Below the pieces are notes generated by a model, which saw only the letters and a program-made list of their open reading frames with translations, was not told the origin of the DNA and did no database searches. This document shows positions 44,101 through 54,924 of a stretch of 64,000 nt of DNA, one piece after another. How positions within the stretch are numbered: position 1 is the first letter of the stretch; the number at the start of each line of letters is the position of its first letter. The position numbers and the translations under genes are program-made. The DNA is from Amblyomma americanum (taxonomy: Eukaryota > Arthropoda > Arachnida > Ixodida > Ixodidae), in contig NC_135505.1 in the NCBI RefSeq assembly GCF_052857255.1, positions 40,819,864 to 40,883,863 on the forward strand, in the 5' to 3' direction.

Positions 44101-44927
44101 TGTCACGGATCTCTCTGGAGAACACTCGGACTGAAAGAATGGACTAGGCAAGGGGTGTACCCACACAAACGCATATTTAATACACCCTAGGTGGCACACA
44201 CACTAGAACACAAAACTTACAAAACTAACACAAAGCACAAAGACTATAAATACACACGACCCGGGCACACTGCTACTAGCGTCTACTACTAGTGTTCTTC
44301 TATTAGCGGTCGGCGTTCGTGCTCACGGTTGGTTCGGTGTGGCTGCGGCGTTGTATGGTTCCCGTAGGCGGCGTCGAGGCGCCGTTCGCCGTCCTTGGAC
44401 TGGCGTTGCTGGCGGCGTTCGACGTGAATTGGCCTGGCGTCGCTGGCTGCGTCGTACAAGCTCCCGGTCCAAGCGCCTGTGGAGATGATGCCGGTGTTGT
44501 TGGCGTTGGGAGCACCACCCGGATGGGTGGCAACAGCGCTGGAGACACCCCTGGCCGTAGCATGTGGTAGCGTCCTCTGTTAACTCCCCGGAACGGGCTC
44601 AGGCACGGCAGGAAGTCCACGATGCGGAGTCGTAGAACGCGAGCTGACCGGAGCAGTAGCCGGTGTCGCTCTCTTCCAGCCGATGTGTCCCTGACCCGCC
44701 GGAGCCTCCGCTTCTCTGCTGTTCCCCCCCGGGCCTCGCTCTCATTCGCCCTTTTATAGCCTCGGTGTTGGTCCACGTATGCCTTGTCGTCTTCTTCTTC
44801 TCTTTTCCACCAATCATCTCTCTCCACTTCACCGAATGCTTCTCCACCAATCATCTCCCTCCACCTCAGCGAATGCTTCTTCTTCCTCTTCTTTATTCTT
44901 CGGTTAATTCACGTCGTCTTCTTCACA
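44101..44927 (-). repeat. 5' LTR of element F
   Basis: Minus strand begins TGTGAAGAAGACGACG and ends GATCCGTGACA. TATAAAAG at 44751-44758. It differs from the 3' LTR at a few percent of positions with small indels. Confidence 0.9.
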
Positions 44928-45073
44928 ATGCAAAAAAGACGAACTGCGCAACAAGAACACGGACGAAAGGGAGGCAGACACACACACTAACGCAGTGTGT
45001 GTGTGTGTGTTAGTGTGTGTGTCTGCCTCCCTTTCGTCCGTGTTCTTGTTGCGCAGTTCGTCTTTTTTGCATT
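44927..45073. repeat. 147-bp hairpin with 68-bp arms
   Basis: Arms 44927-44994 and 45006-45073 are exact inverse copies apart from one G·T pair. The loop is 11 bases (GTGTGTG-type). Base i pairs with base 90000-i, checked one by one. The left arm starts exactly at the last base of element F's LTR. The right arm runs on into PLE 3 flanking sequence. Each arm contains GAACTGCGCAACAAGAACAC or its complement. Confidence 0.97.
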
Positions 45074-46912
45074 ATGATCAACCAACTAGCCCGACAAGTC
45101 CTGTTGTCTTCTTCACACCTTCTTCCTTCAAAATTTAAGTTAGTCTCCTTAATATATGCGACGATCACCACCAATTTGGTTTTCTTTTCAGATACTTCAC
45201 CATCCTCGCTGTTTCTTTCTTTCTTTTTTTGCCTTTCCTTTTTAAGCAATGCTTTCGTCACAGAAGTAATCAACAGAGAAGGGGAGTCTCCCTGTTTAAT
45301 GTTTTGTATCTGTGCGTGGCAGGTTTCCTGTAGTTTATGACAGCGCGATTTCTTGAAAGCTGATTGAAGGCACATGATGGCAATGGCACGTATCAGAGTT
45401 TTCGACTGTACCGATCGTATGGCAACAATTCTTTTCGGGCACGAGGACAATACATTCAGCAAACACCTTCGTCAGTAATCGTTATGTCATTATCTAAAAC
45501 CTGTAATTTGTTACCTTTTGCGAGTTCACAAGTAAAATTCAAACCCTTGGCATGTTGTTTAAAATTCGATAAAACATCCTGCAAAGTTTGCCAGTAAATC
45601 AAAGGCGATTGTTAAGTGAATTTAATTAAAAATTTCTCAACGTACCTAAAGGTCTCGAGACCTTTGCCTGCATCAAATGCCCCCGATCAGGTTCTGTCAA
45701 AGACCGCAAGATGTTGCACAATACGGGGGCGATGCACGAACCAATAAATATTCCTTTTTTTGCACGTACATTTGACTTTGAAAGGAAACACTTGTCAAAG
45801 ACAAATTAAACTCTAAGAGTGCTAGGAAGTAATCTACAGATATAACGGCAGTATTTTGGAAAGAAATCAGGCCGTTCGTTTTGATGCAGACCAAGACAGA
45901 TGGCATCAATCTTGCATGCGGTATAGAGTAAAAGAGATCAACCAAATCTACAGAAAAATTACAACCAAGTGAGTTGTTCTCCCGCAGAAATACAATGACT
46001 GCAAGAATGATCTTGACGCCAAACGGACCTTCTACAACCAGGGTATCGAGCTGTTTTAGAAGGAATCGGCTAACATGATTTTTCCAGGCAGCTCTTTCGC
46101 TCACTATGCACCTGGCAGGTACACCTTCCTTGATTTTCTTCGCAATGAAGAAGACATGCCAACGTTTAGGCTTGCGGTCGTGAATGCCTTTTGAGAGCTT
46201 CTGCGAGCCTAGCTGTTCACGTAACGAAATTGCCCGACTCTTACCTTTCCAGGTTTCTGTTTATTGGTCTTGAAATTCTTGTGGATAGCCGAGACTGCTG
46301 TTTTGCTCAACATGCCTCACGGCAAGACGACGAAGCTTCTCTCTTTGTCGGCCTGCATGAGTCGTAGGCCATTGTCCTTGAAAAAATCTACGACATGTTT
46401 CGTTGCAGATCGTTGCAGAGGTCCGTCAGTAGGTACCGCCTTGATGAGTCTGTCAGCACCGCCCAGCAAGCACCTCTCTTCGTCCTCGAGTCCGTTAGTA
46501 GGTACCGTCTTGATGAGGCTGTTCAAACCGTCGTGCAAGCACTTCTCTTTTTCCTCTACATCGCTTTTGTTGAAACTCCGTCAATACAGGGAAAGGAGCT
46601 CATGTTTCGGGATCCTCGGCTCGAGGCTGTACTTTAGACTCTTCTTGAGGACTTCAACGATGTCTTCCGTGTGTGTGCTCTCCTGAGAATCTTAGGTGCC
46701 ATGCCGCCGTCTTGGGCTTCTTTGCTTCTTTCCGGTAGCAAAAGCAGATTCTTTTTCCAGAAGAATTCTGTTGCCTGGGCTGCTATTTTCTGCAGAGAAT
46801 GTAGCTTCGTGAAGGCGATGGTCATAGGGTCCAGGGAAAAGCACCTTAAACGAAGCCAATCGTAGAACAACCTATCCTGTCTCCATAGATCGGATCGTAA
46901 TATCCGGCACAT
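45074..46912 (-). pseudogene. PLE 3: N-terminal region, RT and post-RT segment
   Basis: Minus-strand pieces in PLE order. Near 46400-46330, VVDFFKDNGLRLMQADKERS then FVVLPHG, the pre-RT N-terminal motif. 46104-45697 holds RT: FLLKQLDTLVVEGPFGVKII, NSLGCNFSVDLVDLFYSIPH (first catalytic Asp strand) and FQNTAVISVDYFLALLEFNL, stopped before the YxDD box. 45462-45100 has RAIAIMCLQSAFKKSRCHKL then SLLITSVTKALLKKERQKKK, the post-RT segment. The sequence then runs into the hairpin at 45073 and the endonuclease is absent. At least three breaks. A PLE of the same broad type as PLE 1 and 2. Confidence 0.8.
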
Positions 46913-47340
46913 CTTTTTAACAAAAACAGTAGAAACAGTTGCGTGCGGCTGCAGTTATTTGTTACAGAGCTGGTCGCGCCTCGTCTAACCAAGTGACTCA
47001 GCTGCGTGCTGGCTGCTTTAAGCTCGGAAGGACATTGTAAAGCTTAGCGCCATTGCCCCGCTCTCAAGGAATCCTAAGTCTGATGAGTTATCAAGAAAAA
47101 AATGTGGGCAAAATCAACACTATCAATGAGGAATACGCGATACAGTTAAGCTCCGCCTCAATGTGATGATGAGAAAGCGCTCGAGGTTCCGTCCACTCGC
47201 CTGCTGTCCTCTTTGCACGTCACTTCGTAGACACCGAAGCTGTCGGAAAAGGCAAAAAAGGCTTTCCTTTAGCCAAGTTGAACGAGCGTGCATCGGTTGC
47301 CAAGAGATTCTACTTCCGGCCACCGGCGTGTGTACGGACG
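46913..47340. other. Unannotated stretch between PLE 3 and the LINE remnant
   Basis: No motif recognised. May hold 5' sequence of either element. Confidence 0.4.
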
Positions 47341-48610
47341 CAGATTCATGGGCTCCAGCGGAGCGGCGATGGCGGCCCTTGCCGGCCGCGGCAACAGGAC
47401 GGCACGCACTCAAGATTATTATCAGATTATTCTGGTGAATTTGCATACAGGACGTGTTGTTCTCAACACGGTTTTTTTTTTGCGCGCTGACGGGCGAATA
47501 CGACCCTGCAGGGCCGAAGACTTCAGGAGTGGAGTCGTAAACGTTGGCATGCTGTACGATGTAGATCTACGACGTAGTGGCGTTGAGGGTGTACCAGATC
47601 AATTATGTATGGGCGGTCACGCTCGACTCTGGGGATGGTTTGAAGAAATTAGCGGTGCTGAAGGAGCTGAAGGTTAAAGATCAACGCTGTCTAATCATCG
47701 ACCCCGAATATCAACAAGTCAAGTTACGACTCCACTTGTTGCTGCAAGGTGTACCCGATGAAGATGTTCGGGGGGCTTTCGCGATGAACGGAAATGTGGT
47801 GGAGGTGACGCGGGAGCGTTGGCGCGTCCAAGGAGTAAAAAAGAAGAGCTAGAAAACAAGGACCATTCTTTTGAAAACGACACTTGGTAATAAAGTGAAC
47901 GACCTCCCTCATCAGGTGTGAGTCGGCAGCGAATTGGCCCTTGTTGCCCCGCCTGGGCGTCCAATGCAAAGGTCACATTGCCACAGAACAGGCCACGTCC
48001 GCCGCGATCGCAAGGTGCCTCGGTGCTCGAAATGCCGGAAGTTCGGCCACAGGTCGAGTTCGTTTGTACGTGAGCGCAGTTTCACGGCCTGAATTCACGG
48101 ATGATTCGGCTAAATTTACCATGGACTCCGTTGAGCCAGAAGATGCGGTGAAAGGCACTGGGTAGCCGAAAAAGGCGAAGCAAAGACGGACTAAATACCC
48201 TGCAGCGGTGACCCCAAGGCCGGCCAACGACGCAACTTGAGAAGCAGAAGTGAAATAAATATCTGCTTCCGGGGACGGACGTCGAATAATAATGCGAGTT
48301 CTGTTGCACCCAAGGCTCAGAAGTGTGAAGAAACGCGAAGAACCCAGAAAAGGGCGGCGCACACATGGCTATCGTCATCACACCAGCTAAGCAACTCACG
48401 CCGAGACCGGCGGCAATGGAGACAAGGCGACAGTATCCAACGTGGAGGAGCCACCGGCAAAAACGGCCCTAGTGCGGTGGTCCAGCTTCAAGCCGCACCC
48501 TAATGTCTCGGTGCACAAGCGGGTCGAGGAAAAGGTGCTTAATTGTGCAGAACCAGGCGCATGCATCAGATGGTTCTGGTGGCGGCGCTATATGCGCGCT
48601 AGACGCGAAC
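47341..48610 (+). pseudogene. LINE ORF1 (gag-like) remnant
   Basis: Plus-strand fragments of an ORF1 protein of a tick non-LTR retrotransposon. 47577-47852 encodes NYVWAVTLDSGDGLKKLAVL, KELKVKDQRCLIIDPEYQQV and NGNVVEVTRERWRVQGVKKK, an RNA-binding-type segment. After a stop, frames near 47960-48060 carry HCHRTGHVRRDRKVPRCSKC then RKFGHRSSS, two worn CCHC knuckles (several Cys lost). A frame at 47345-47650 gives the N-terminal portion (ARTQDYYQIILVNLHTG) in another register, so there is a shift near 47600. Charged tail pieces run to about 48600. No ORF2 (RT) follows. Would bind LINE RNA; dead. Confidence 0.65.
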
Positions 48611-51600
48611 AGTAAGCACCTATCTCTCGGTTTCATCACTCTTTTTATAAAAATTGCTACTGCGCTTACGCTCACTGTGAGTATGCTGAATGTCTGAAGT
48701 CTAGCCGGCAAAAAGAAGCACAGCCATGCTTACCGCCTCGTACAGACAATGTCAGCCACGCAAAGTGCACATCAGCGTGATGGTTATATTTGTTTAAAAC
48801 TGCGAGCCTTCAGGTGCTCATGTCCATTGGAACGATGTGTAATAGTGGATTTTTTTTTGTCGAGCGTTGAATGGCGGTGCATTTTCATTTATGCACCCAA
48901 TGTGCTGAAGAATCGAGTTCTGTTTTTTCGATAGTATCTAGCACTACCTAAGCACTGAAAACAGGTATACATCCAGGTGATTTTAATTGCTTTTTGAATG
49001 CTGCTGACAAAACCGGCCCCCGTTCTCACCGGGAAGAAAGTAATGAACTTTTTTGACGGTTACCTGATTTTTTGCCTTGGAGGACGTAGCTGAATGTGTA
49101 GAAAGTACGCGCAATGTTAGGTTCACGAATTTTTAACGGAGTATTCATGCCTGTCCCAATAGAGTCAACGTATTAATTCATCTGGTGCCAAAATGCCATA
49201 GTTACGATGTCGCGCCAGTGCTTTCTAAGATCACTGCAGGGTTCAGTTCAGATGGAGATTGGAAAAAACAATATAGCGCATTTCAGTGGGGCCTATAAAA
49301 CTTGAATATCCAACTTTTACGGGACGAAACATTCACTTCGATGATAAAAGAAGTAACATGTCACGGCATGCACAAATGTGGGACACAATAGGAAATTTGC
49401 AAATAACAAAATAAAATACAAGCCATCGACAGACCTAGCTTTATAAAATACCAATAAACGTCACACGAATTGAAATTAGGATTCCTGCTTAACAAAGTAC
49501 TTCCTAAGGAATGGAAATCCCTGGGTATGATCTTAAATGTTATAAAAAATCAAGCAAAAGATAGAAGTGATCAAGGAAGACCGCTACCGAGGGACGCTAG
49601 CGCGCGCGAGAGCCGAAGAAGATGCTACGTGCGATGCGCAACCAAAAGGAGCACTGATAACAGAAAGAGCATGGGGCCGGCGATACCACACAGCAGAAAT
49701 TGAAAGAGAAGCCGAGATACGTCTGACAACGATAGTATCGCGTAAGCCTTTTTTTTTATCACTATCAAATGCTCCTCGCCCGGCACCGAGTAGACGTGGC
49801 ACGGTTCAAAAAGAGTTTTGGAGGCAGCGCCTTGTGTAGGCGATGAAGACAAAAAGTTTAGAGCGGGCGATTTTTGAAGCCGAAATAATATGGGCCATTG
49901 ATATGGGGAACTTGCGCTGAAGTTTTCGGTGCCAATTGCAGCGCCATAACACACTTCCTAGCGAGAACAGCAAGCAGTTTTGGGTAGTACTCTTAGTACT
50001 TTTCCGCGCTACCTTCAGGCGCTTATTGGTGTTAGCCTCCGAGCTCTGTCGAAGGCGCACGTGCCGTGCGTCAGCTATTTGGGCTACGCCGAGAGAAGCT
50101 AGGCAATTAATGCTGTCAGCCAAACGCGGGTATCTAATCGTGCAGAGTGTGTTCTCGCGTTTTCAGCGCCGAAGCGGCTGACAAGAGCAGTTTTGAGTCA
50201 CGGAATGGAACAATTTCAGTGCCACCTTGGCAGCGCACGTTCCCCATACTAATAGCAGGAAAGTTGCCGGGAGGTGTTGGTCTAAATGCAGCGTTTGACA
50301 GTGGTAGGGTTTTAGCGTACTTAAACAGATTACAAGTGCGTGACCATGAGTTAAGCCTGGTTGGCTAATTCTGTTTTTCTTGGTCATTGGCACGTCTGGT
50401 AAAGATATTCGATAATAGTACTAGCTGATGAAAGATACATGCCATGCACAGTGCGACAGTGTGTTGCAGTTTAACAGGAGGCGTTATCGGCTTTGGCGAT
50501 AACACAGTGTCGTCCAGAGGCCAGCGACTCTAATCTGTTCGTGCCGATTCGGTTTCGAGAATCAGTAGCGGCAATGCTTACTTTATTTATTTATTTATTT
50601 ATTTAAGCGCAAAAATCAATTCAAGGTCAGTCTTCAGCGATGTAACGAATTTTGAACCTTTAGTCGTGAAGTAGAGCTTTGCCTCTTGAAAGCTGTGATG
50701 CCCATGTGGAAACCTGTCAGTAAGCTGTTATCGCCACTTGGTTGATCAGAAGGATGAAAGTGGGAACAGGTCGTTTGAAACACTTCGTCGACGCTCGATT
50801 CTGGTTGAGCATCAGCCGAGACTGGTGCATTTCTGCATGCTGGTGGATGTGTAGTACTTTCCAGCGCAACCAGAGACTCTTTCATTGAATTACTCCACAC
50901 GTGCGAATACATGTATGGACAGCTAATTTTACAGCGGTTACTGGAGATGCCATGATTACGCTCTGAAGAATCCCGCACACTGTGCATCGTATGAGGCTAA
51001 TATTAACTGGAAAAGTGCCCGGATAACTTTTATTCATGCGGAGCTTTTTAAAAAGGGGTTAGAGCGGGCACAAGTCTTTAGGGCTGCAAATACCTTAGCA
51101 GTCTGCATGCATAAAAATCTGTAGTCAGAGCTTCTGTAGCGCTGCCTTTCGCGCATACTCCTCACTCTTGTAGCATCTCAAAGTCTTCGGTCCAGAATTG
51201 CCTAGTGCGAAGGATTTTAGCGGTGGTGCTGACATGCTGACAAACACAAGGGTTTAGTTAGACCCTTAAAGATGTCGTGCATTTGGTTGTTTGTTTTTCG
51301 GGCGGTGGAACGTTATTTCTTTTTCGTTTAGTTTATTAGTGTAACCACATAGTTTTCTTAGAAGGCATATTTGGTTAAGACGGAGATTCGTGCTGCTTAG
51401 GCTTTTTACCTTTTATTTGTTCCGCCGCGAAATCGACTGTAATGGATTTCTTTTGAGGGCAACCTCCATATAACGGTAGAAGACCATTACTTGCAACAGC
51501 CAATATGTTGAAGCAGACAGGGCAGTAGTGTACTTCGATACATTGCCAAGCCTCTTGTCTTTGAACAGTGTGTTGGTGACCGCATGCATAGCGTTGCCGA

Positions 51601-51824
51601 CTAACTGCCAATTATTGCAGTAACTCGTATTGGTAGGGACAAACCCCTTTGAATTTTAGAGATACACTGTAATAGCATGCAGCTCTGGCCTCGCCACCAT
51701 CACGAAGGTAGTTTGGAATGTCTTCTAGCGTAGATAACGCCTTAGTCATGGAGGTACACCGGGGGCTCTTTGTGGGAAGACTTTACGGCAGATCCTGGAT
51801 GTTGACTAGACACACTGTACAGCT
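48611..51824. other. Unannotated stretch with (TTTA)n at 50582-50604
   Basis: Only a short (TTTA)5 tract is clear. Small frames without motifs on both strands. Nothing else supported. Confidence 0.4.
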
Positions 51825-52050
51825 ACCGCTCCGGCAAGAGCAAAGAGAACGAAGAACCTTGGGCGTGAGCCTATTAGAACACATCACGCTCCCAACTTAA
51901 ACGGCACCTAAAACCTTCAGCTACAAAGAATTGCCAAACCGTATTCTTCCAAGGAATAGCATCTGCAACAATAAATGTGGCTGCAAAGCACGTCGTGCCC
52001 ATGTGCGCCATATAGCTGATGACCTAGAGCAGCGCAAACGTCCTCAAAAC
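51825..52050 (+). repeat. Unclassified repeat, copy 1
   Basis: Aligned by eye with 53500-53725: GAAGAACCTTGRGCGYGAGCC, CACCTTCAGCT or ACCTTCAGCT, GCCAAACCGTMTTC, GGAAYAGCATCTGCAACA and AAATGTGGC occur in order in both. Further homology (CAACCACCTGTCCGAATGCTG at about 52412) appears after a roughly 350-base interval not shared with copy 2. No coding capacity recognised. Confidence 0.6.
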
Positions 52051-53499
52051 GCATGCTCTACAGCTGTCACTCCAGGTGCTTGTCTTCACATCTGTCTACC
52101 GCACGTTGAGTGGAATACGATCGCGCCCTAGGACCCATCTCGAATACAGATGTAGCCATACAGAGAACACAGCCTCATTGCATTATTTTCGCAAGTGGAG
52201 GCCCAGCTACACGCCAACGGCGTGTCGTCCCAGTTGTGGCGGTTCCTCCTCGCCAAGTGGAAGCTGGCTGCCAACATCTCTGACCACACATTCCACCATC
52301 AGACGATCACCTGTTCGTTGGATTCAAAGAAGCATTTTCCTTTTGTAAGGCGCCTCACTGTACCACACAGCTGGCAGCATTGCGCCACATAGATTTGCAA
52401 CGGACGCAAGTACGGCTGCAACCACCTGTCCGAATGCTGAACAGCTCAGCCTACCTCGCACACTCCCGTTTATACTTTTGCGCTATTACCGGCTGAGGTA
52501 CCATTCGCAAACCGCCCTATGTTTTGGACTGGTTCTTTGATCTGTGGGTACCAATCCCTCTTACGCAGTTCGTCCGCACCTCCGTCCCTGCTTCCGCCGC
52601 TGCCCACTCTATTTCCTGCCGCCAGCCAAACGCACACTTAACGCTGCCCACTTACGCCTGATAAGCTATAAATCGGACGCCATATACCATACCACTGTCA
52701 CTGTGACAGCCGCGACAATCACACCCACCCCTATGCGCAAGGCATCGAGACACCACCATGCGCCGCATTCACAGAAGCCGGTGGCGTCTGCACTGTGCCT
52801 CCTAGCCGATTGTGGCCATGCCGTTTCCGACCTCTGCTTTGCTTTTACTAACGGCGCTGCAGGCGGCACAGCGTCAACTCTCATCACTGCGGCTGGCGTT
52901 GATGAATGGCACACCCCGGCTCCCTCTCCGCTGCTTGCCACACTTCGGCGCCTTGCCAGGCAGTGAGAGTAGCGACAGGCGGCACGCCCAGCGTCCTGCG
53001 TTGCTGTTTTTGAGTTACCGCAACCACAGCCAGCTCATAAATATGTCAAGACCTGACTGACAGCTGCTTCGCGTTCGAACTTGGCACTGCATACGAAGCA
53101 CTGCAGTGCAAGAATGCTGCGCTTCTCGTCGCCAGCTTTCAACCTGCGCCGCCTACGACTCTTCGAGCCCATCGCCAAGCCAGTAAGTATCTACGCCTCC
53201 AAGCAATGCACATGCAACCAGACTTGCCCTGGGCCGCGTTTTTTTCTACTTTTTCATTCTGCCTGCACCCAAACATCGTGGGAACGCTCGCCCACTGCAA
53301 AGCAGTCAGGCTAGCCCTCCTGAACTTACATCGCCTGCCCAACGGCCGCGCATGAACCTGGTGATCTGAACTTGACCTGCCTAGCATAGATGTTTTTTTT
53401 CACTCAGTGTCTGTCCGCTCTTAAGAGCTATTCCTTCAGCATGTCTCATCTCGTGAAAACTCATTTTCCCCCTTGGCGGGGGCCCGTGTGCCGCCACCG
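52051..53499. other. Unannotated stretch between two repeat copies
   Basis: CT-rich and C-rich segments. Overlapping short frames without motifs. The portion to about 52440 may belong to repeat copy 1. Confidence 0.4.
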
Positions 53500-53830
53500 C
53501 TTCGGCTGGCGCGAAGAGGATGAAGAACCTTGAGCGCGAGCCCATCAGAACAGTTCAGACGTCCGGCTCAAACCGCAGCCCTCACCTTCAGCTTCCTGGC
53601 ACTTGCCAAACCGTCTTCATCCATGGAACAGCATCTGCAACAGTAAATGTGGCCACACCGCACCTCGTACCTTTGTGCGCCACAATACAAAATAACACTA
53701 GAGCACACGGCCCTCTGCAGCGCCGCCAACCCAGTGACTACTATCACATGACTGGCGGCGAGAAGCGTCGACACAGTAACCATCTGTTCCAATGCTGCAA
53801 CACTGAATCTACGATGTAGGAATAGGCTGT
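53500..53830 (+). repeat. Unclassified repeat, copy 2
   Basis: Homologous to 51825-52050 and then to about 52412-52440, lacking the segment in between. Roughly three quarters identical by eye. Confidence 0.55.
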
Positions 53831-54529
53831 GCACAGTCTGCCTCCCATGGACCCTAATTGGGCATGTTTTCTCGTTTGAATGAATGCAGTCAGGGTCTTC
53901 AAATAATGGCTGCCGCCACCAGTATGTAACATTGTTGCAAATTTTTTTGCAAGACCCGTAACAAGCATCTCTGGAAGTGTATTTAAATTTTTAAAGACTA
54001 TTCTCGAGGATTGCGGCTGTATAAAGTGGCGGTATAAAGGTAATATTAAGACGCATCACAAAGGCGGGAAAGCATAGCATTATATTCGCACTCTTATTTA
54101 GTAGAGATATGAACTTCTACGCTTAAAGTGCAAGCGCCTGCGACGAATCAAGCCGTGTTGTGAAACTAAGAGTCTCAAGCATTCCACCAAAATTCACAAT
54201 TTCCGAACATACTACGTCGATCGCCAGCTTTTGCACCTAGTATTTTCGCTTTTATGGATTTTATGCGCTTGCTTTCTAGGTGTTTTTGTGTTCTTCTGAT
54301 ACTTTGTGTTTTTCTAAAATTGAGGCGTCTACCTTATTCTACATATATTTCAATCGAAATTTACAGGCTTTTTAATTTATTTATTCGTATTTCTTCATTT
54401 AGACATGTAATTTATTTTTCACATTTCTTCATTTAGACGCGTAATTTGTCCTGTTTCTTTGATAATTTCTTATCTACAACTACATCTAGTTAGTCGAAGA
54501 AGTAAAAGTGAAGACGATGGTAATGATCA
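53831..54529. other. AT-rich stretch, possible 3' region of the exon at 54530
   Basis: On the minus strand an AATAAA at 54411-54416 lies about 115 bases downstream of the stop at 54530. A 26-base unit with ATTTCTTCATTTAGAC occurs twice around it (about 54391 and 54424). Otherwise nothing. Confidence 0.4.
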
Positions 54530-54924
54530 TTAAATCCTAAACACGGGTGCCGAACCGTGTTTGAGTTGCCATTTAATGCTGTACCTATTCGGCTTACGTT
54601 TCGGAAGAACTGTAGTCGTCGTCGTTGTCGTCACGGTCGTTGTCGTCACCGTTGTATTCAGCGTGCTGGAAATTTGCACCGCTGTGGTGCTCTTTGTCGG
54701 CACTGTGGTCATTCTCTGGGTTGTAAAGCGAGGGGTCATTGTCGTCGTTGCTGGAATAATTGTTTCAATTGGAGTCGTACCCACACTTTCCAGCTTTGTT
54801 TCAGATGTGCTAGGAGAGGCAACGCTGCTCGTAGTTGGTTGAACTGGGTCAGCAGGATGTTCGCTCTCAATACCGTTTCCTGTCCTAGTAAAGCTTGCGA
54901 TTCCGTCATCGTCATCAGGGCTCC
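54530..54924 (-). CDS. Candidate terminal exon of a Thr-rich (mucin-like) host protein
   Basis: On the minus strand a strong acceptor, TTTCTCTTTTTCACAG, precedes 54924 and an open frame of about 130 codons runs to TAA at 54530. It reads SPDDDDGIASFTRTGNG, then a Thr/Ser/Pro-rich stretch of about 75 residues with clusters such as TTTVTTTTTTT, and ends in a basic tail (LPKRKPNRYSIKWQLKHG). Thr/Ser density suggests O-glycosylation as in secreted or membrane mucin-like proteins, which is inference. AATAAA follows at 54411-54416. No upstream exon was recognised. The start is a splice site, not the methionine at 54970. Thr repeats also arise by chance from TGT/GTC-rich DNA, hence moderate confidence. 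Confidence 0.45.

Larger units (their letters stand above)
40814..44927 (-). mobile_element. Element F: Gmr1-like Gypsy with SCAN-like gag, RT deleted
   Basis: LTRs 40814-41632 and 44101-44927 (about 820 bp), primer site, gag, protease and the N-terminal part of integrase, all on the minus strand. Protease is joined directly to integrase with no RT between them, the order of Gmr1-type elements. Integrase core, RT and RNase H are missing, so the 4.1-kb element is an internal deletion derivative. No target duplication was found at the outer ends (ATAAC versus ATGCA). Confidence 0.82.

Noticed and set aside
47341..48610. Host zinc-finger gene
   Set aside because: The CCHC knuckle and RNA-binding pattern match LINE ORF1, the frames are broken, and no introns are indicated.
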